From: Streptomyces odontomachi
GTDB taxonomy: Bacteria > Actinomycetota > Actinomycetes > Streptomycetales > Streptomycetaceae
Assembly: GCF_024435355.1 (NCBI RefSeq)
Contig: NZ_JAMJWG010000004.1
Location: 62,001 to 126,000, forward strand
Length of the DNA stretch: 64,000 bases
Direction: 5' to 3'
Under the pieces are notes generated by a model. The model was not told where the DNA came from. It did no database searches and saw nothing but the letters and a program-made list of their open reading frames with translations. The translations under genes and the position numbers were made by a program. This document shows positions 53,417-63,118 of the stretch, one piece after another; positions within the stretch are counted from its first letter, which is position 1, and each line of letters opens with the position of its first letter.

Positions 53417-55183
53417 TCACCGCCCTCGCAGGCCGCCGTGGGTGCCGGGCTCGTGGTCGAGGCGGGCGGCCGTCTCCAGGAGCAGGGCGTGCACGAAGGC
53501 CTGCGGGAGGTTGCCGCGCAGCTGGCGCTGGGCGATGTCGAACTCCTCCGCGTACAGGCCCGACGCACCGCAGGCGGCACGGTTGCGCTCGAACCAGCGG
53601 TAGGCCTCGACCGGGTGCCCCTGCCGGTGCTCGGCCAGCGCCATGACGAATCCGCACAGCAGGAACGCCCCCTCGGCCTGCTCCAGAGGGCGTTCGTCGT
53701 GGCGGAAGCGGTAGACGAAGTGATCGCGTGCCAGGTCGCGCCGGCAGGCGGCGAGGGTGGCGGCCGTGCGCGGGTCGTCCGCGTGCAGCGCACCGCGCAC
53801 GGCGGGCAGCAGGAGCGCGGCGTCGACGCCGGGGTCGTCCGGGGCCCGCTGCCAGCGGCCCTCGGGGTGCACGCCGGTGGTCGAGACCGAGGCGAGGACG
53901 GTGTCGGCCAGCCGTGCGCAGGTCTCGGCCAGCGGATGCCGCGGCGCGGCGGTGGCCAGCGCGCGCAGCCCGGCGACGCAGGCCAGCCGGCTGTGCGTCC
54001 ACCGCCGGGCGTCCAGTTCCCACACCCCCGCGTCGGGCTGCCCGTGGCGTTCCTCGATGGCGCGCACGGCCACCGCGGCGGCCTTCCAGGCGTCGTCCTC
54101 CAGACGGTGTGCACGCGCCGCGGCGGCGAACAGCAGCAGCGCCTCGCCGAAGCCGTCGAGCTGGAACTGGCTGCGGACCTGGTTGCCGACGCGGTCGAAA
54201 CCGCCGGGGTAGCCGGTCAGGTCGAGCTCTCGCTGGTCGGGCACGGGGCCGCCGTGCACGGTGTACGCGGGAGCCAGGCGGGGCCCGTCCACGAGCAGCC
54301 GCTCGGTGACGAACCGGACGGCGGCGTCCAGCAGGTCATGGACGCCGGCGGCGGCCGCGGCCTGTCCGGCGTAGGCCTGGTCGCGGATCCACACGTAGCG
54401 GTAGTCGTAGTTGCGGCCCTCCTCGGCGCGCTCCGGCAGGCTGGTGGTGGCGGCCGCAACCATGCCGTTCCCGCGTGCGGTCAGGCCGCGCAGCACCGCG
54501 CAGGCCCGGCGTGCGTCCGTGGGGGCGATGGTGCGCTCAAGCGGGGGCACGGCGCGTCGCCAGGCGGCTTCGGCGGCGGCCCACAGCTCGGCGGCACGTG
54601 GCGGTTCGCGTGGCAGCGAGGTGGCGGCGCACTCCAGGACCAGGTCGTGCGACTCGCCCGGCCGCAGTTCCAGCTCGGCCCGCAGCCCGCCTTCGCCGAC
54701 GACCGCGGACGAAGCCCCCTGCCAGCGCAACCGCAGGCCCCCCGTGCGCATCTGCCACACACCGTCGTCACCCTGCCGGACCTCGTCGAGCGGCGCACGT
54801 CCGTATGCGGCGTGCGGGTCGAGAACGACGTCGAGCCGGGCCGGGCCGTCCACCGCCCGCACCTGGCGCAGCAGTACCAGCCGGTCGGGGTCGCCGGGGA
54901 AGGCCAGGGCCTCGCGGCACTCGACGATCCCCCGCGTGGTGATCCAGCGGCTGCGCCAGATGAGCGTGCCGTCCTCGTAGTGGCCGCCGGGGACATGCGC
55001 CTGCCGAGGGGTGACGGCATACCCACCGCCGCCGCCGACGAGCGCGGCGAACAGGGCCTCGTCGTGCCAGGTGGGCGCGCACAGCCAGACGACGGCGCCG
55101 TCGGGTCCGATCAGCGCGCCGCGCTCGCCGTCGGCGAGCAGCGCGTAGTCGTGCAGCGCGTGCGGTGGGAACGGGGTGCTCAT
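53417..55183 (-). CDS. glycoside hydrolase family 15 (glucoamylase/trehalase-like)
   Basis: 588 residues from ATG 55183. N-terminal beta-sandwich (LHDYALLADGERGALIGPDG; IVECREALAFPGDPDRLVLL), then an (alpha/alpha)6 barrel with NYDYRYVWIRDQAYAGQA, HSRLACVAGLRALA and the late acid GLYAEEFDIAQRQLRGNLPQ (catalytic Glu region). No signal peptide, so it is intracellular. It hydrolyses alpha-glucosides; GH15 of this type in actinobacteria include trehalases. Start overlaps the upstream enolase-family gene by 4 nt. Confidence 0.88.
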   Translation of the reverse strand: MSTPFPPHALHDYALLADGERGALIGPDGAVVWLCAPTWHDEALFAALVGGGGGYAVTPRQAHVPGGHYEDGTLIWRSRWITTRGIVECREALAFPGDPDRLVLLRQVRAVDGPARLDVVLDPHAAYGRAPLDEVRQGDDGVWQMRTGGLRLRWQGASSAVVGEGGLRAELELRPGESHDLVLECAATSLPREPPRAAELWAAAEAAWRRAVPPLERTIAPTDARRACAVLRGLTARGNGMVAAATTSLPERAEEGRNYDYRYVWIRDQAYAGQAAAAAGVHDLLDAAVRFVTERLLVDGPRLAPAYTVHGGPVPDQRELDLTGYPGGFDRVGNQVRSQFQLDGFGEALLLFAAAARAHRLEDDAWKAAAVAVRAIEERHGQPDAGVWELDARRWTHSRLACVAGLRALATAAPRHPLAETCARLADTVLASVSTTGVHPEGRWQRAPDDPGVDAALLLPAVRGALHADDPRTAATLAACRRDLARDHFVYRFRHDERPLEQAEGAFLLCGFVMALAEHRQGHPVEAYRWFERNRAACGASGLYAEEFDIAQRQLRGNLPQAFVHALLLETAARLDHEPGTHGGLRGR

Positions 55184-56334
55184 CCGTGCCGGTCTCCTGC
55201 CCGGCCCTTCGCTCCGGGGCCGGTGCCCGTCACCCGGTACGGCTCGGCACGGTCGGCGCGCAGGGTCAGGCCGAGGCCGGGCGCACCGTCGTGGCCGGGG
55301 GTGATGCTGCCGCCGGCCGGGTCGAGGACGCCGTCGAAGAGCAGCTGCTCGATGCGGACGTGGTCGTGGAACCACTCCAGGTGCCGCAGATGCGGCACCG
55401 CCGCCGCGGCGTGCGCGTGGGCGTGCGGGGCGCAGTGCCCGGAGATGTCGATGCCGCCGGCCTGGGCCAGCGCCGCGGCGCGTAGCCAGACGGTGATGCC
55501 ACCGCACCGGGTGGCGTCGGCCTGGAGGCAGTCGACGGCACCCGCTGCGAGCAGGTGCGCGAAGTACGGCAGGGTGTAGCCGTACTCGCCGGCCGTCACC
55601 TCCATGGGGAGCCGGTCACGCAGTGCGGCGAGCGTGGCGGGGTGGTCGGAGGAGACCGGCTCCTCGAACCATGTCACGCCCTGCTCGGCGAGCGTGTCAG
55701 CGACCCGCGTCGCCTGCTTGACGCCGTAGGCCCCGTTGGCGTCCACGTACAGCTCGGTGGCCGCTCCGATCGACGCCCTTGCGCGGGCGACCCGGTGACG
55801 GTCCCGGGCCTCCTGCCGTCCCCATGACTCCCCGATCTTGATCTTGACGCGCGGGATGCCGTCCTCCTGGACCCAGTCGCACAGCTGCCGGTGCTGCCGG
55901 TCGGCGTCGTAGGTGGTGAAGCCGCCGCTTCCGTAGACGGGCACCTCGTCGCGCGCCTTGCCGAGCAGATCGACCAGCGGCAGGCCCAGCAGGCGGGCCT
56001 TCATGTCCCACAGGGCGATGTCCACGGCGGAGATCGCCTGTGCGGCCACGCCGGGCAGGCCGGCGTTGCGCACGGCGCGCCGCATCGACTCGTTCATGCG
56101 CGGGACGTCCAGCGCCGGTGCGCCGACGACCACGTCCGCCAGCAGATCGTCGATGATCTGCGCGGTGGCGGCGGGGGCGTAGGTGTAGCCGATGCCGCCG
56201 GCCTCGCCGCAGTGCACCGTGGCCAGGACCAGCGTGGTGTCGTCCCAGTGCAGCGTGCCGTCCGCCTCGGGGGCGTCGGTGGGCACCGTGTAGACGGCGG
56301 TGTCCACCCGCGCCACGGTCGGCTCACTCGGCAC
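55180..56334 (-). CDS. enolase-superfamily enzyme (mandelate racemase/muconate lactonizing group)
   Basis: 384 residues. The TIM barrel shows the KxK base pair in RVKIKIGESWG, three metal ligands (VDANGAY; WFEEPVSSD; VTAGEYGYT) and the C-terminal QADATRCGGITVWLRAAALA with GHCAPHAHAHAA. It abstracts an alpha proton from a carboxylate, probably a sugar acid dehydratase or racemase. Overlaps the TPP gene by 11 nt and GH15 by 4 nt, so it belongs to one operon. Confidence 0.87.
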   Translation of the reverse strand: MPSEPTVARVDTAVYTVPTDAPEADGTLHWDDTTLVLATVHCGEAGGIGYTYAPAATAQIIDDLLADVVVGAPALDVPRMNESMRRAVRNAGLPGVAAQAISAVDIALWDMKARLLGLPLVDLLGKARDEVPVYGSGGFTTYDADRQHRQLCDWVQEDGIPRVKIKIGESWGRQEARDRHRVARARASIGAATELYVDANGAYGVKQATRVADTLAEQGVTWFEEPVSSDHPATLAALRDRLPMEVTAGEYGYTLPYFAHLLAAGAVDCLQADATRCGGITVWLRAAALAQAGGIDISGHCAPHAHAHAAAAVPHLRHLEWFHDHVRIEQLLFDGVLDPAGGSITPGHDGAPGLGLTLRADRAEPYRVTGTGPGAKGRAGDRHG

Positions 56335-58153
56335 GGCCCGCTCCCGGTCCCGGCCGGTCCTGGCGGCGGGAGTTGCCCGGCAGGAACTCCTGCACCTTCG
56401 CCTTCAGGCCCTGCCGCACCATGGCGGCCCGGTCGACGTCGCCCTTGAGGACGGAGGCGGCGGCGGCCTCGATCTGGTCCAGGGATGCGTGCGGCGGGAT
56501 GGGCGGCACGGCCGGGTCGGTGCGGAAGTCCAGGACGAAGGGCCGGTCGGCGGCGAGGGCCTCCTGCCACGCGTCCCGCACCTGGTCCGGCTTCTCCACC
56601 CGGGTGCCGCCCAGGCCGAGCGTGCGGGCGAAGTCGGCGTAGGCGACGTCGGGGATGGACTGCGAGGGGACGAACTGGGGGGCGCCGGACATGGCGCGCA
56701 TCTCCCAGGTCACCTGGTTGAGGTCCTCGTTGTTGAAGACGGCGACGATCAGGCGGGGGTCGTCCCACTGGTGCCGGTACTTCGCGATGGTGATCAGCTC
56801 CGCCATGCCGTTCATCTGCATGGCCCCGTCCCCCACCAGCGCGATGGCCGGGCGGTCGCCGTGGGCGAACTTGGCGCCGATGGCGTAGGGCACGCCGGGT
56901 CCCATGGTGGCGAGCGTGCCGGACAGCGAGCCGCGCATGTCGCCGCGCAGCCGCAGGTGCCGGGCGTACCAGTTGGCGGCCGAGCCGGAGTCGGCGGCCA
57001 GGATCACGTCCTCGGGGAGCAGGCCGTCGAGTGCGTGGGCGACGTACTCGGGGTTGATCGGGTCGGCTTCCACCGCGGCGCGCCGCTCCATCACCTGCCA
57101 CCAGCGGGCGGTGTCCTTCTCGATCTTCTTCCGCCAGTCGCGCTTCTTGTTCTCCTTCAGGTGCGGCAGCAGCCGACGCAGCGTCTCGGCCGCGTCTCCG
57201 ACCAGGTTGATCTCGAACGGGTAGCGCAGGCCGACCATGTGCGGGTCGATGTCGACCTGCACGGCGCGCGCCTGCCCGAACTCCGGCAGGAACTGGGTGT
57301 ACGGGAAGTTGGAGCCGATGACGAGGAGCGTGTCGCACTCCTGCATCAGCTCGTACGACGGCCGGGTGCCCAGCAGGCCGATGGCACCGGTGACGTACGG
57401 CAGGTCGTCGTCGAGGACGTCCTTGCCGAGCAGTGCCTTGGCCACCCCGGCGCCCAGCCGGTCGGCGACCTCCTTGACCTCGGTGCGGGCCCCGCGGGCG
57501 CCCTGGCCCACCAGGATCGCGACCTTCTTGCCGTCGTTCAGCAGCTGCGCGGCCCGCTCGATGTCGGCGTCGCCCGGCACCGGTGCGTAGTGGGCCATGC
57601 CCAGGCTGGACGGCACCATCTTGAAGGCGTGCTCCGGTGCGGAGTAGTCGAGTTCCTGCACGTCGGCGGGGACGATGACGGCCGTGACCGAACGTCGGGC
57701 CATGGCGGTGCGCATCGCGCGGTCCAGGACGTTGGGCAGCTGTTCGGGGACGGTGACCATCTCGCAGAAGTCGGAGGCGACGTCCTTGTAGAGGCTCAGC
57801 AGGTCGACCTCCTGCTGGTACGAGCCGCCCATGGCGCTGCGGTTGGTCTGCCCGACGAGCGCGACGACGGGCACGTGGTCGAGCTTGGCGTCGTACAGGC
57901 CGTTGAGGAGGTGGATGGCGCCCGGTCCGGAGGTGGCGGCGCAGACGCCGACCCTGCCGGAGAACTTGGCGTAGCCGACGGCCTCGAAGGCGGACATCTC
58001 CTCGTGCCTGGACTGGACGAACTGCGGTTGGTTGTCGGCGCGGCCCCAGGCGGCCAGCAGGCCGTTGATGCCGTCGCCCGGATAGGCGAACACGTGCTCG
58101 ACCTGCCAGTCGCGCAGGCGCTCCAGGATGTAGTCGGAAACCTTCGTCGACAT
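56324..58153 (-). CDS. TPP-dependent enzyme, PoxB/acetolactate synthase-like
   Basis: 609 residues from ATG 58153. Pyr domain begins VSDYILERLRDWQVEHVFAY and has the activating Glu in SRHEEMSAFEAVGYAKFSG; the central nucleotide domain follows; the PP domain has GDGAMQMNGMAELITIAKY with FNNEDLN as the TPP-Mg motif. Closest in look to pyruvate dehydrogenase (quinone) or pyruvate oxidase. The C-terminal end is a short amphipathic Arg/Gly tail, as in membrane-binding PoxB. The substrate may differ, given its operon partners. Confidence 0.87.
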   Translation of the reverse strand: MSTKVSDYILERLRDWQVEHVFAYPGDGINGLLAAWGRADNQPQFVQSRHEEMSAFEAVGYAKFSGRVGVCAATSGPGAIHLLNGLYDAKLDHVPVVALVGQTNRSAMGGSYQQEVDLLSLYKDVASDFCEMVTVPEQLPNVLDRAMRTAMARRSVTAVIVPADVQELDYSAPEHAFKMVPSSLGMAHYAPVPGDADIERAAQLLNDGKKVAILVGQGARGARTEVKEVADRLGAGVAKALLGKDVLDDDLPYVTGAIGLLGTRPSYELMQECDTLLVIGSNFPYTQFLPEFGQARAVQVDIDPHMVGLRYPFEINLVGDAAETLRRLLPHLKENKKRDWRKKIEKDTARWWQVMERRAAVEADPINPEYVAHALDGLLPEDVILAADSGSAANWYARHLRLRGDMRGSLSGTLATMGPGVPYAIGAKFAHGDRPAIALVGDGAMQMNGMAELITIAKYRHQWDDPRLIVAVFNNEDLNQVTWEMRAMSGAPQFVPSQSIPDVAYADFARTLGLGGTRVEKPDQVRDAWQEALAADRPFVLDFRTDPAVPPIPPHASLDQIEAAAASVLKGDVDRAAMVRQGLKAKVQEFLPGNSRRQDRPGPGAGRAE

Positions 58154-58199
58154 GTTCGAACCTCTCCCTGAAGGTCGGGATCGTCTCGTGTGCGTGGGG

Positions 58200-61100
58200 C
58201 TACCGGCCGCGGTGCAGGTACCGCACCGCACCCAGCACGGCCGCCGCCGTGGTCGCCGCACCGGCGACGGCGGCGCCCACCGTGATCGCCCACCCGGCCG
58301 CGCGCGAGGGCGCGGTGGGCCGCCGGGCCTGCCGTTCGGGCCACTCGCCTGGCAGGGTGCCGTCAAGCCCCAGGGCGAGCGCCTCGGCCAGGTGCAGGGC
58401 GCGGCGGCCGGTGTCGCCCTGCTCGATCTGGGTGCGGCAGCTGAATCCGTCGGCGAGCAGCAGACGGTCCGCCCCGGCGGCCCGTACGGCGGGCAGCACG
58501 CCCTGCTCTCCGACGGCCATGGCGACCTCGTGGTGGCCGCGTTCGAAGCCGAAGTTGCCGGCCAGGCCGCAACACCCCTCGTCCAGTACGTCGGCGTCGA
58601 CGCCCGCGCGGCGCAGCAGTTCCCGGTCGGCGTCGTCCCGCATGACCGCGTGCTGGTGGCAGTGGGTCTGCACGGTGGCCCGGCGGTCGAGCAAGGGCGG
58701 GCGCCAGTCGGGCGGTGCGTGGTGGACGAGTTGTTCGGCGAGGGTGCGCACCTGACCGGCCAGCCGGTGCACGTCCTGGTCGTCCGGCATGAGTTCGGGC
58801 GCGTCGGCGCGGAACACCGCCGTGCACGAGGGTTCCAGACCGATGATCGGGGTGCCGGCCTCCAGATACGGACGCAGGGCGGTCAGCGTACGGCGCAGGA
58901 CCCGCTTGGCCGTCCCCAGCTGGCCGGTGGAGATCCACGTCAGACCGCAGCACACCGGCTCGGTGGGGACGGCGACGCGGAAACCCGCGTGCTCCAGGAC
59001 CCGGACGGCCGAGATCGCGATCGCCGGATGGAAGTGGCTGCTGAACGTGTCCGGCCACAGCACCACCGTGTGCGGGTCGGCGGGGTCCGGCGGGCTCCCG
59101 CCGCGGGTCCGCCACCACTGGGCGAACGACTCCCGCGCGAACAGCGGGGCGTCCCGTGCGCCGGCGACGCCGGCCAGCCGCTTGCCCACCGCCGCGAGGC
59201 CGGGCGCGTGCAGGGCCGCGTTGACCAGGCCGGGCGCCACCCGCGAGAGCCCGGCCCACAGGGGCAGCCAGCCCAGTGCGTAGTGCGACGCGGGACGCAG
59301 CCGCCCCGCATAGTGGTGCGCCAGGAACTCGGCCTTGTACGTGGCCATGTCGACGCCGGTCGGGCAGTCCGACCTGCATCCCTTGCACGCCAGGCAGAGG
59401 TCGAGGGCGTCACGGACCTCGGTGGAGCGCCAACCGTCGGAAACCGCGGAATCGCCGTGGCCGCCGAGCATCTCGAACAGCAGCCGGGCCCGACCCCGCG
59501 TGGAGTGCTCCTCCTCCTTGGTGGCCCGGTAGGAGGGGCACATGACGCCGCCCTGGTGGCTGCGGCAGTTGCCGATCCCGACGCAGCGCAGCACGGCACG
59601 CGTGAAGGAGTGCTCGTCGTCCGGGTAGCCGAAGTGCGTGTCCGTCTCGGCCGGCCGCCAGGCGGCGCCCAGGCGCAGCTGCCCGTCCACCGGGTTCGGG
59701 TCGACGACCTTTCCGGGGTTCATCCGGTTGTCCGGGTCGAACAGGGCCTTGAGCTCGCCGAAGGCGGTGGTGAGCCGGTCCCCGAACATCCGGGTCAGCA
59801 GCTCGCCGCGTGACTGCCCGTCGCCGTGCTCCCCGGAGAGCGACCCGCCGTAAGAGACCACCAGGTCGGCGGCGCGTTCGAGGAACCGCCGGAAGTCGGC
59901 CACGCCGTCGGAGGTGCGCAGCGCGAACGGGATCCGGGTGTGCACGCAGCCCTGCCCGAAGTGCCCGTAGAGGGAGGGATGGTCGTAGTCGAACTCGTGG
60001 AACAGCTGCTTGAGGTCCCGCAGATAGTCGCCGAGCCGCTCGGGCGGCACGGCCGAGTCCTCCCAGCCCTCCCAGGTCTCCCGGTCGTCCGGCGGGCGGG
60101 CGGTGACGCCGAGCCCGGCCTCACGGGCGCTGAGCATGCGCTGCTCCCGGGCGGGGTCGTCCGAGAAGGCGACGGTGCCGTCCTTCGGGTCCCGGCCGAC
60201 GGCGCGCAGCAGCTCGTGCGCCTGCTCGTCGACGTCGGCCACGCTGTCGCCGCTGAACTGCACCAGCAGCCAGCTCTCGCCCTCGGGGAGCGTGCGCAGC
60301 GAGGCGAGGTGGACGCGTTCCTCGCGCATCAACTGCGCCATGCGCGCGTCCAGCGCCTCCAGCTGGCTGGCGGAGCAGTGCTCCAGCAGCCGGGGCACGT
60401 CGTCGGCCGCCTGGCAGATGTCCTCGTAGCCGAGTACCAGCAGCGACTCCTGCGCCGGCACCGGCACCAGGTCCAGCTCGGCCCGCAGGACGGTCACCAG
60501 CGTGCCCTCGCTGCCGACCAGGGCCTTGGCGACGTCGAAGCCGTTCTCGGGCAGCAGCGAGTCCAGGTTGTAGCCGGAGACCCGGCGGGGGATCTTCGGG
60601 TAGCCGCGCCGTACGTCCGCCAGACAACCGTCGATGATGCGGTCCAGGCCGGCGAAGATCTCGGCCTTTCGGCCGCCCTCCTCGGCGATCCGCGCCCGCT
60701 CGGCCTTCGTCGTCGGGCCCACCCACATCCGCGTCCCGTCGTAGGTGAGCACCTCCAGACGGCGCACGCTGTCCACGGTCTTGCCGTAGGCCTGTGCCGA
60801 GGCACCGCAGGAGTTGTTGCCGATCATCCCGCCGAGGGTGCAGTGGCTGTGCGTCGACGGCTTGGGACCGAACTGGAGACGGTGCGGGGCCAGCCGGCGG
60901 TCGAGCTCGTCCAGGACCAGGCCCGGCTCCACCACGCAGGTGCGTGCCTCGGGGTCGACCGAGACCAGCGCGTCGCAGTACTTGCTCCAGTCCAGCACGA
61001 CGGCGACGTTGGTCGACTGCCCCGCGAGGCTGGTGCCGCCGCCGCGTGACAGGACGGGTACGCCGAAGTCGGCACAGACCCGCACCGCCTGCGCGCCCGC

Positions 61101-61298
61101 CGAGACGCTCCGCGGGACCACGACGCCCAACGGGACCTGCCGGTAGTTGGAGCCGTCGGTGGAGTACGCGCCCCTGCTGCCCGCGTCGAACCGCACCTCA
61201 CCGTCGACCGCGTCCCGCAGTGCCTCCGCGAGCCCGTCGACCTCCTTTTCGGCCGCCGTCCGGCGCCGAGGAACCAGTGCTCCGGCCACCTCTGCCAC
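58200..61298 (-). CDS. fused FAD-linked oxidase and Fe-S/CCG oxidoreductase
   Basis: 1032 residues. FAD_binding_4 domain (FGVPVLSRGGGTSLAGQSTN; IGNNSCGASAQAYGKTVDSV), FAD-oxidase C domain (YGHFGQGCVHTRIPF), 4Fe-4S clusters (CVGIGNCRSHQGGVMCP; CLACKGCRSDCPTG), then CCG domains (CCGLTWISTGQLG; GCCGLAGNFGFERGHHE). One C-terminal membrane helix (AGWAITVGAAVAGAATTAAA). It resembles D-lactate/glycolate dehydrogenases with all parts in one chain; it would feed electrons to quinone. First gene of the minus-strand operon, 46 nt before the TPP enzyme. Confidence 0.92.
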   Translation of the reverse strand: MAEVAGALVPRRRTAAEKEVDGLAEALRDAVDGEVRFDAGSRGAYSTDGSNYRQVPLGVVVPRSVSAGAQAVRVCADFGVPVLSRGGGTSLAGQSTNVAVVLDWSKYCDALVSVDPEARTCVVEPGLVLDELDRRLAPHRLQFGPKPSTHSHCTLGGMIGNNSCGASAQAYGKTVDSVRRLEVLTYDGTRMWVGPTTKAERARIAEEGGRKAEIFAGLDRIIDGCLADVRRGYPKIPRRVSGYNLDSLLPENGFDVAKALVGSEGTLVTVLRAELDLVPVPAQESLLVLGYEDICQAADDVPRLLEHCSASQLEALDARMAQLMREERVHLASLRTLPEGESWLLVQFSGDSVADVDEQAHELLRAVGRDPKDGTVAFSDDPAREQRMLSAREAGLGVTARPPDDRETWEGWEDSAVPPERLGDYLRDLKQLFHEFDYDHPSLYGHFGQGCVHTRIPFALRTSDGVADFRRFLERAADLVVSYGGSLSGEHGDGQSRGELLTRMFGDRLTTAFGELKALFDPDNRMNPGKVVDPNPVDGQLRLGAAWRPAETDTHFGYPDDEHSFTRAVLRCVGIGNCRSHQGGVMCPSYRATKEEEHSTRGRARLLFEMLGGHGDSAVSDGWRSTEVRDALDLCLACKGCRSDCPTGVDMATYKAEFLAHHYAGRLRPASHYALGWLPLWAGLSRVAPGLVNAALHAPGLAAVGKRLAGVAGARDAPLFARESFAQWWRTRGGSPPDPADPHTVVLWPDTFSSHFHPAIAISAVRVLEHAGFRVAVPTEPVCCGLTWISTGQLGTAKRVLRRTLTALRPYLEAGTPIIGLEPSCTAVFRADAPELMPDDQDVHRLAGQVRTLAEQLVHHAPPDWRPPLLDRRATVQTHCHQHAVMRDDADRELLRRAGVDADVLDEGCCGLAGNFGFERGHHEVAMAVGEQGVLPAVRAAGADRLLLADGFSCRTQIEQGDTGRRALHLAEALALGLDGTLPGEWPERQARRPTAPSRAAGWAITVGAAVAGAATTAAAVLGAVRYLHRGR

Positions 61299-61422
61299 TC
61301 CCTTGCCTCACCAACCGGGACGCTCCCATGGGAGTCGGGTACCCGTGATCGCCGGTTGCAAGGACGCCGATCGCGATCAGTTGCACAGGGCGATCCTGCT
61401 GTCACCCGTTTCCGCACGACAG

Positions 61423-61451
61423 GGGGCTGACCTGCACCGCAGGCCAGCCCC
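61423..61451 (-). terminator. hairpin after the PLD-like gene
   Basis: GGGGCTGACCTGC / GCAGGCCAGCCCC, 12 of 13 pairs, loop ACC, just beyond the minus-strand stop at 61,472. Confidence 0.75.
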
Positions 61452-61471
61452 TGATCATGTGGCGGGCGGAG

Positions 61472-62794
61472 TCAGCCGCCGCAGGCGGTGCGTATCTTGT
61501 AGAAGGTGCTCAGGTACTTCGCGTGGTACCCGGCGTCGGTGATCCGCACCATGGCCTCGTCGGACGACCGCAGGGACGAGCCGTCGAGGTTCGGGCTGCC
61601 GGTGTAGACACGGGGCGTGATGCTGCCGTTGTAGTCGCCGTCGATGAGGATCTCCTTGTTGTGCGGGCGCACGTCGATCCCGGGGCCGTTGGCGATCATG
61701 CACTTGCGGTGCTGGATGTTCGCGTTGGTGAGCACCGACTCCACGGTGGAGTCACTGGACGCGTACAGGATGTCGATCCAGCAGCCGGCGGCACGCAGGG
61801 TCGCGAGCTGGTTGGCGACCTGGATGCGCGACTTCAGGAAGTTGAGCACGACGATCCGGATGTCGGTCTGATGCCGGTTGCCGTCCGTGCCGGTGTAGGC
61901 GCAGCTGATCTCTTTGAGCGCGTTGACGATGGTGTCGCTGGCCGGATTGTTGTACGAGCTGTCGCCGCGCGGGAAGAAGAAGGCGCGGTACGTGGAACCG
62001 GTCGGGGTGGAGAAGTACGCGTTGTTGTTACCGCCCGACTTGTAGCGCGTGGTGCGCATCATCTCGTGGTACTTGGCGTACCCGTCGTAGACCGTGCCGT
62101 CGACGAACGTGACCGCGTCGTTGAAGGACTCGACCTTGTACCAGTCGCTCAGGTTCGAGGAGGTCTGGAAGACGACCTTGGTGTAGCTGGTGCCGTCGTC
62201 GAACGGGCCGAGCTTGGAGAACAGGAAGAACTTGTTGTGGTTGTAGGCCGGGTTCGGCGGCCCGACGGCCAGACAGCCGCGCGCGACGTCGTCGACGCCG
62301 TCGTTGTCCTCGAACTGGTCGTCGCAGACCACGATGTAGGAGGCCTTGGAGTCGTCGGTGCCGAGCCCCGCCTGGAGCGCGTCGAAGGCCGGGTTGTCGA
62401 ACTCGGCACCGTTGCCGTCGACATAGGTGGAGTCGTCGACGATCAACTTGACGTGGACGCCGCGCGAGTTGGCGGCGAGCAGGGCGTCCGCGACCTCCGA
62501 GTCCGCGAACTCGAACATCGAGGCGGTGATCGTCTCTCCGGCCGGCGTGGCGTCGATCAGCTGCACCAGCTGCGTGAAGATGGCCTTCTGCTGGTCGGCG
62601 GTGCCGAACGGGTCGTTGAAGACCGGGCCGTTGATCACGGGCTTGGTCGCGGCCGTGACGGCGGCGGACGCCGGTGCGCCAGCGGTCAGCAGCGACCCGG
62701 CGAACAGCGCGAACAGCGTCGTGACCACGGACAGCGCCCGTAAGAGGCCTATGGGCGATCGTCTGGTGCGGGTGAATGGTGCCTGTGCGTGCAT
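61472..62794 (-). CDS. secreted phospholipase D-like protein
   Basis: 440 residues from ATG 62794. Signal peptide: RRSPIGLLRALSVVTTLFAL core, cleavage near APASA. Two HKD-type half sites: NHNKFFLFSKLG with VVFQTSSNLSDW, and RPHNKEILIDGDYNGS with TGSPNLDG. Both His-Lys pairs are present, so it is probably active as a phosphodiesterase or phospholipase D-like enzyme outside the cell. Substrate unknown. The longer frame to 62,944 lacks coding character. Confidence 0.88.
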   Translation of the reverse strand: MHAQAPFTRTRRSPIGLLRALSVVTTLFALFAGSLLTAGAPASAAVTAATKPVINGPVFNDPFGTADQQKAIFTQLVQLIDATPAGETITASMFEFADSEVADALLAANSRGVHVKLIVDDSTYVDGNGAEFDNPAFDALQAGLGTDDSKASYIVVCDDQFEDNDGVDDVARGCLAVGPPNPAYNHNKFFLFSKLGPFDDGTSYTKVVFQTSSNLSDWYKVESFNDAVTFVDGTVYDGYAKYHEMMRTTRYKSGGNNNAYFSTPTGSTYRAFFFPRGDSSYNNPASDTIVNALKEISCAYTGTDGNRHQTDIRIVVLNFLKSRIQVANQLATLRAAGCWIDILYASSDSTVESVLTNANIQHRKCMIANGPGIDVRPHNKEILIDGDYNGSITPRVYTGSPNLDGSSLRSSDEAMVRITDAGYHAKYLSTFYKIRTACGG

Positions 62795-63118
62795 CGCAAT
62801 ACCCCCAGAATCGAGAGAAATCTCCGTGCCGTCATGGAATGTGACGGACGCACACGTCCGACCGCCCCCCAACGACAGCTTCGGGCAAGGATGGTGACAG
62901 TTAATTAGTAATTTCAACAGGGCCCTCTTTCGCCACTGTGACACCCCTGCGACACGGCAGCCTCAACCTGCCGCCCAGGACCGCACCTCACGCACCCCGC
63001 CCACACGGGCCTCGCCCCTGGGGCTTGCGCAACCCCCAAGCCGGTGGAACAGTCGTGTCAGTCCACTGGAACACTCGTGTCAGTAACCGGGGCGCGACCC
63101 CGGACCCGAGGAGCGCAC
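62795..63118. other. divergent promoter region of PLD-like and aminotransferase genes
   Basis: No gene. An A/T-rich patch (TTAATTAGTAATTTC near 62,901) probably holds the PLD promoter; the right side carries the paired direct repeat at 63,045-63,084. Confidence 0.55.
63045..63084. promoter_or_regulatory. paired 18-bp direct repeat before the aminotransferase gene
   Basis: TGGAACAGTCGTGTCAGT and TGGAACACTCGTGTCAGT, one mismatch, 22 bp apart start to start, i.e. about two helical turns. They end 34 nt before the aminotransferase start, which suits an operator for a regulator binding in tandem. Confidence 0.65.

Noticed and set aside
52977..54023. 348-residue protein fused to the Ku-like tail
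   Set aside because: The first two thirds are antisense to the GH15 gene and show no Ku core motif.
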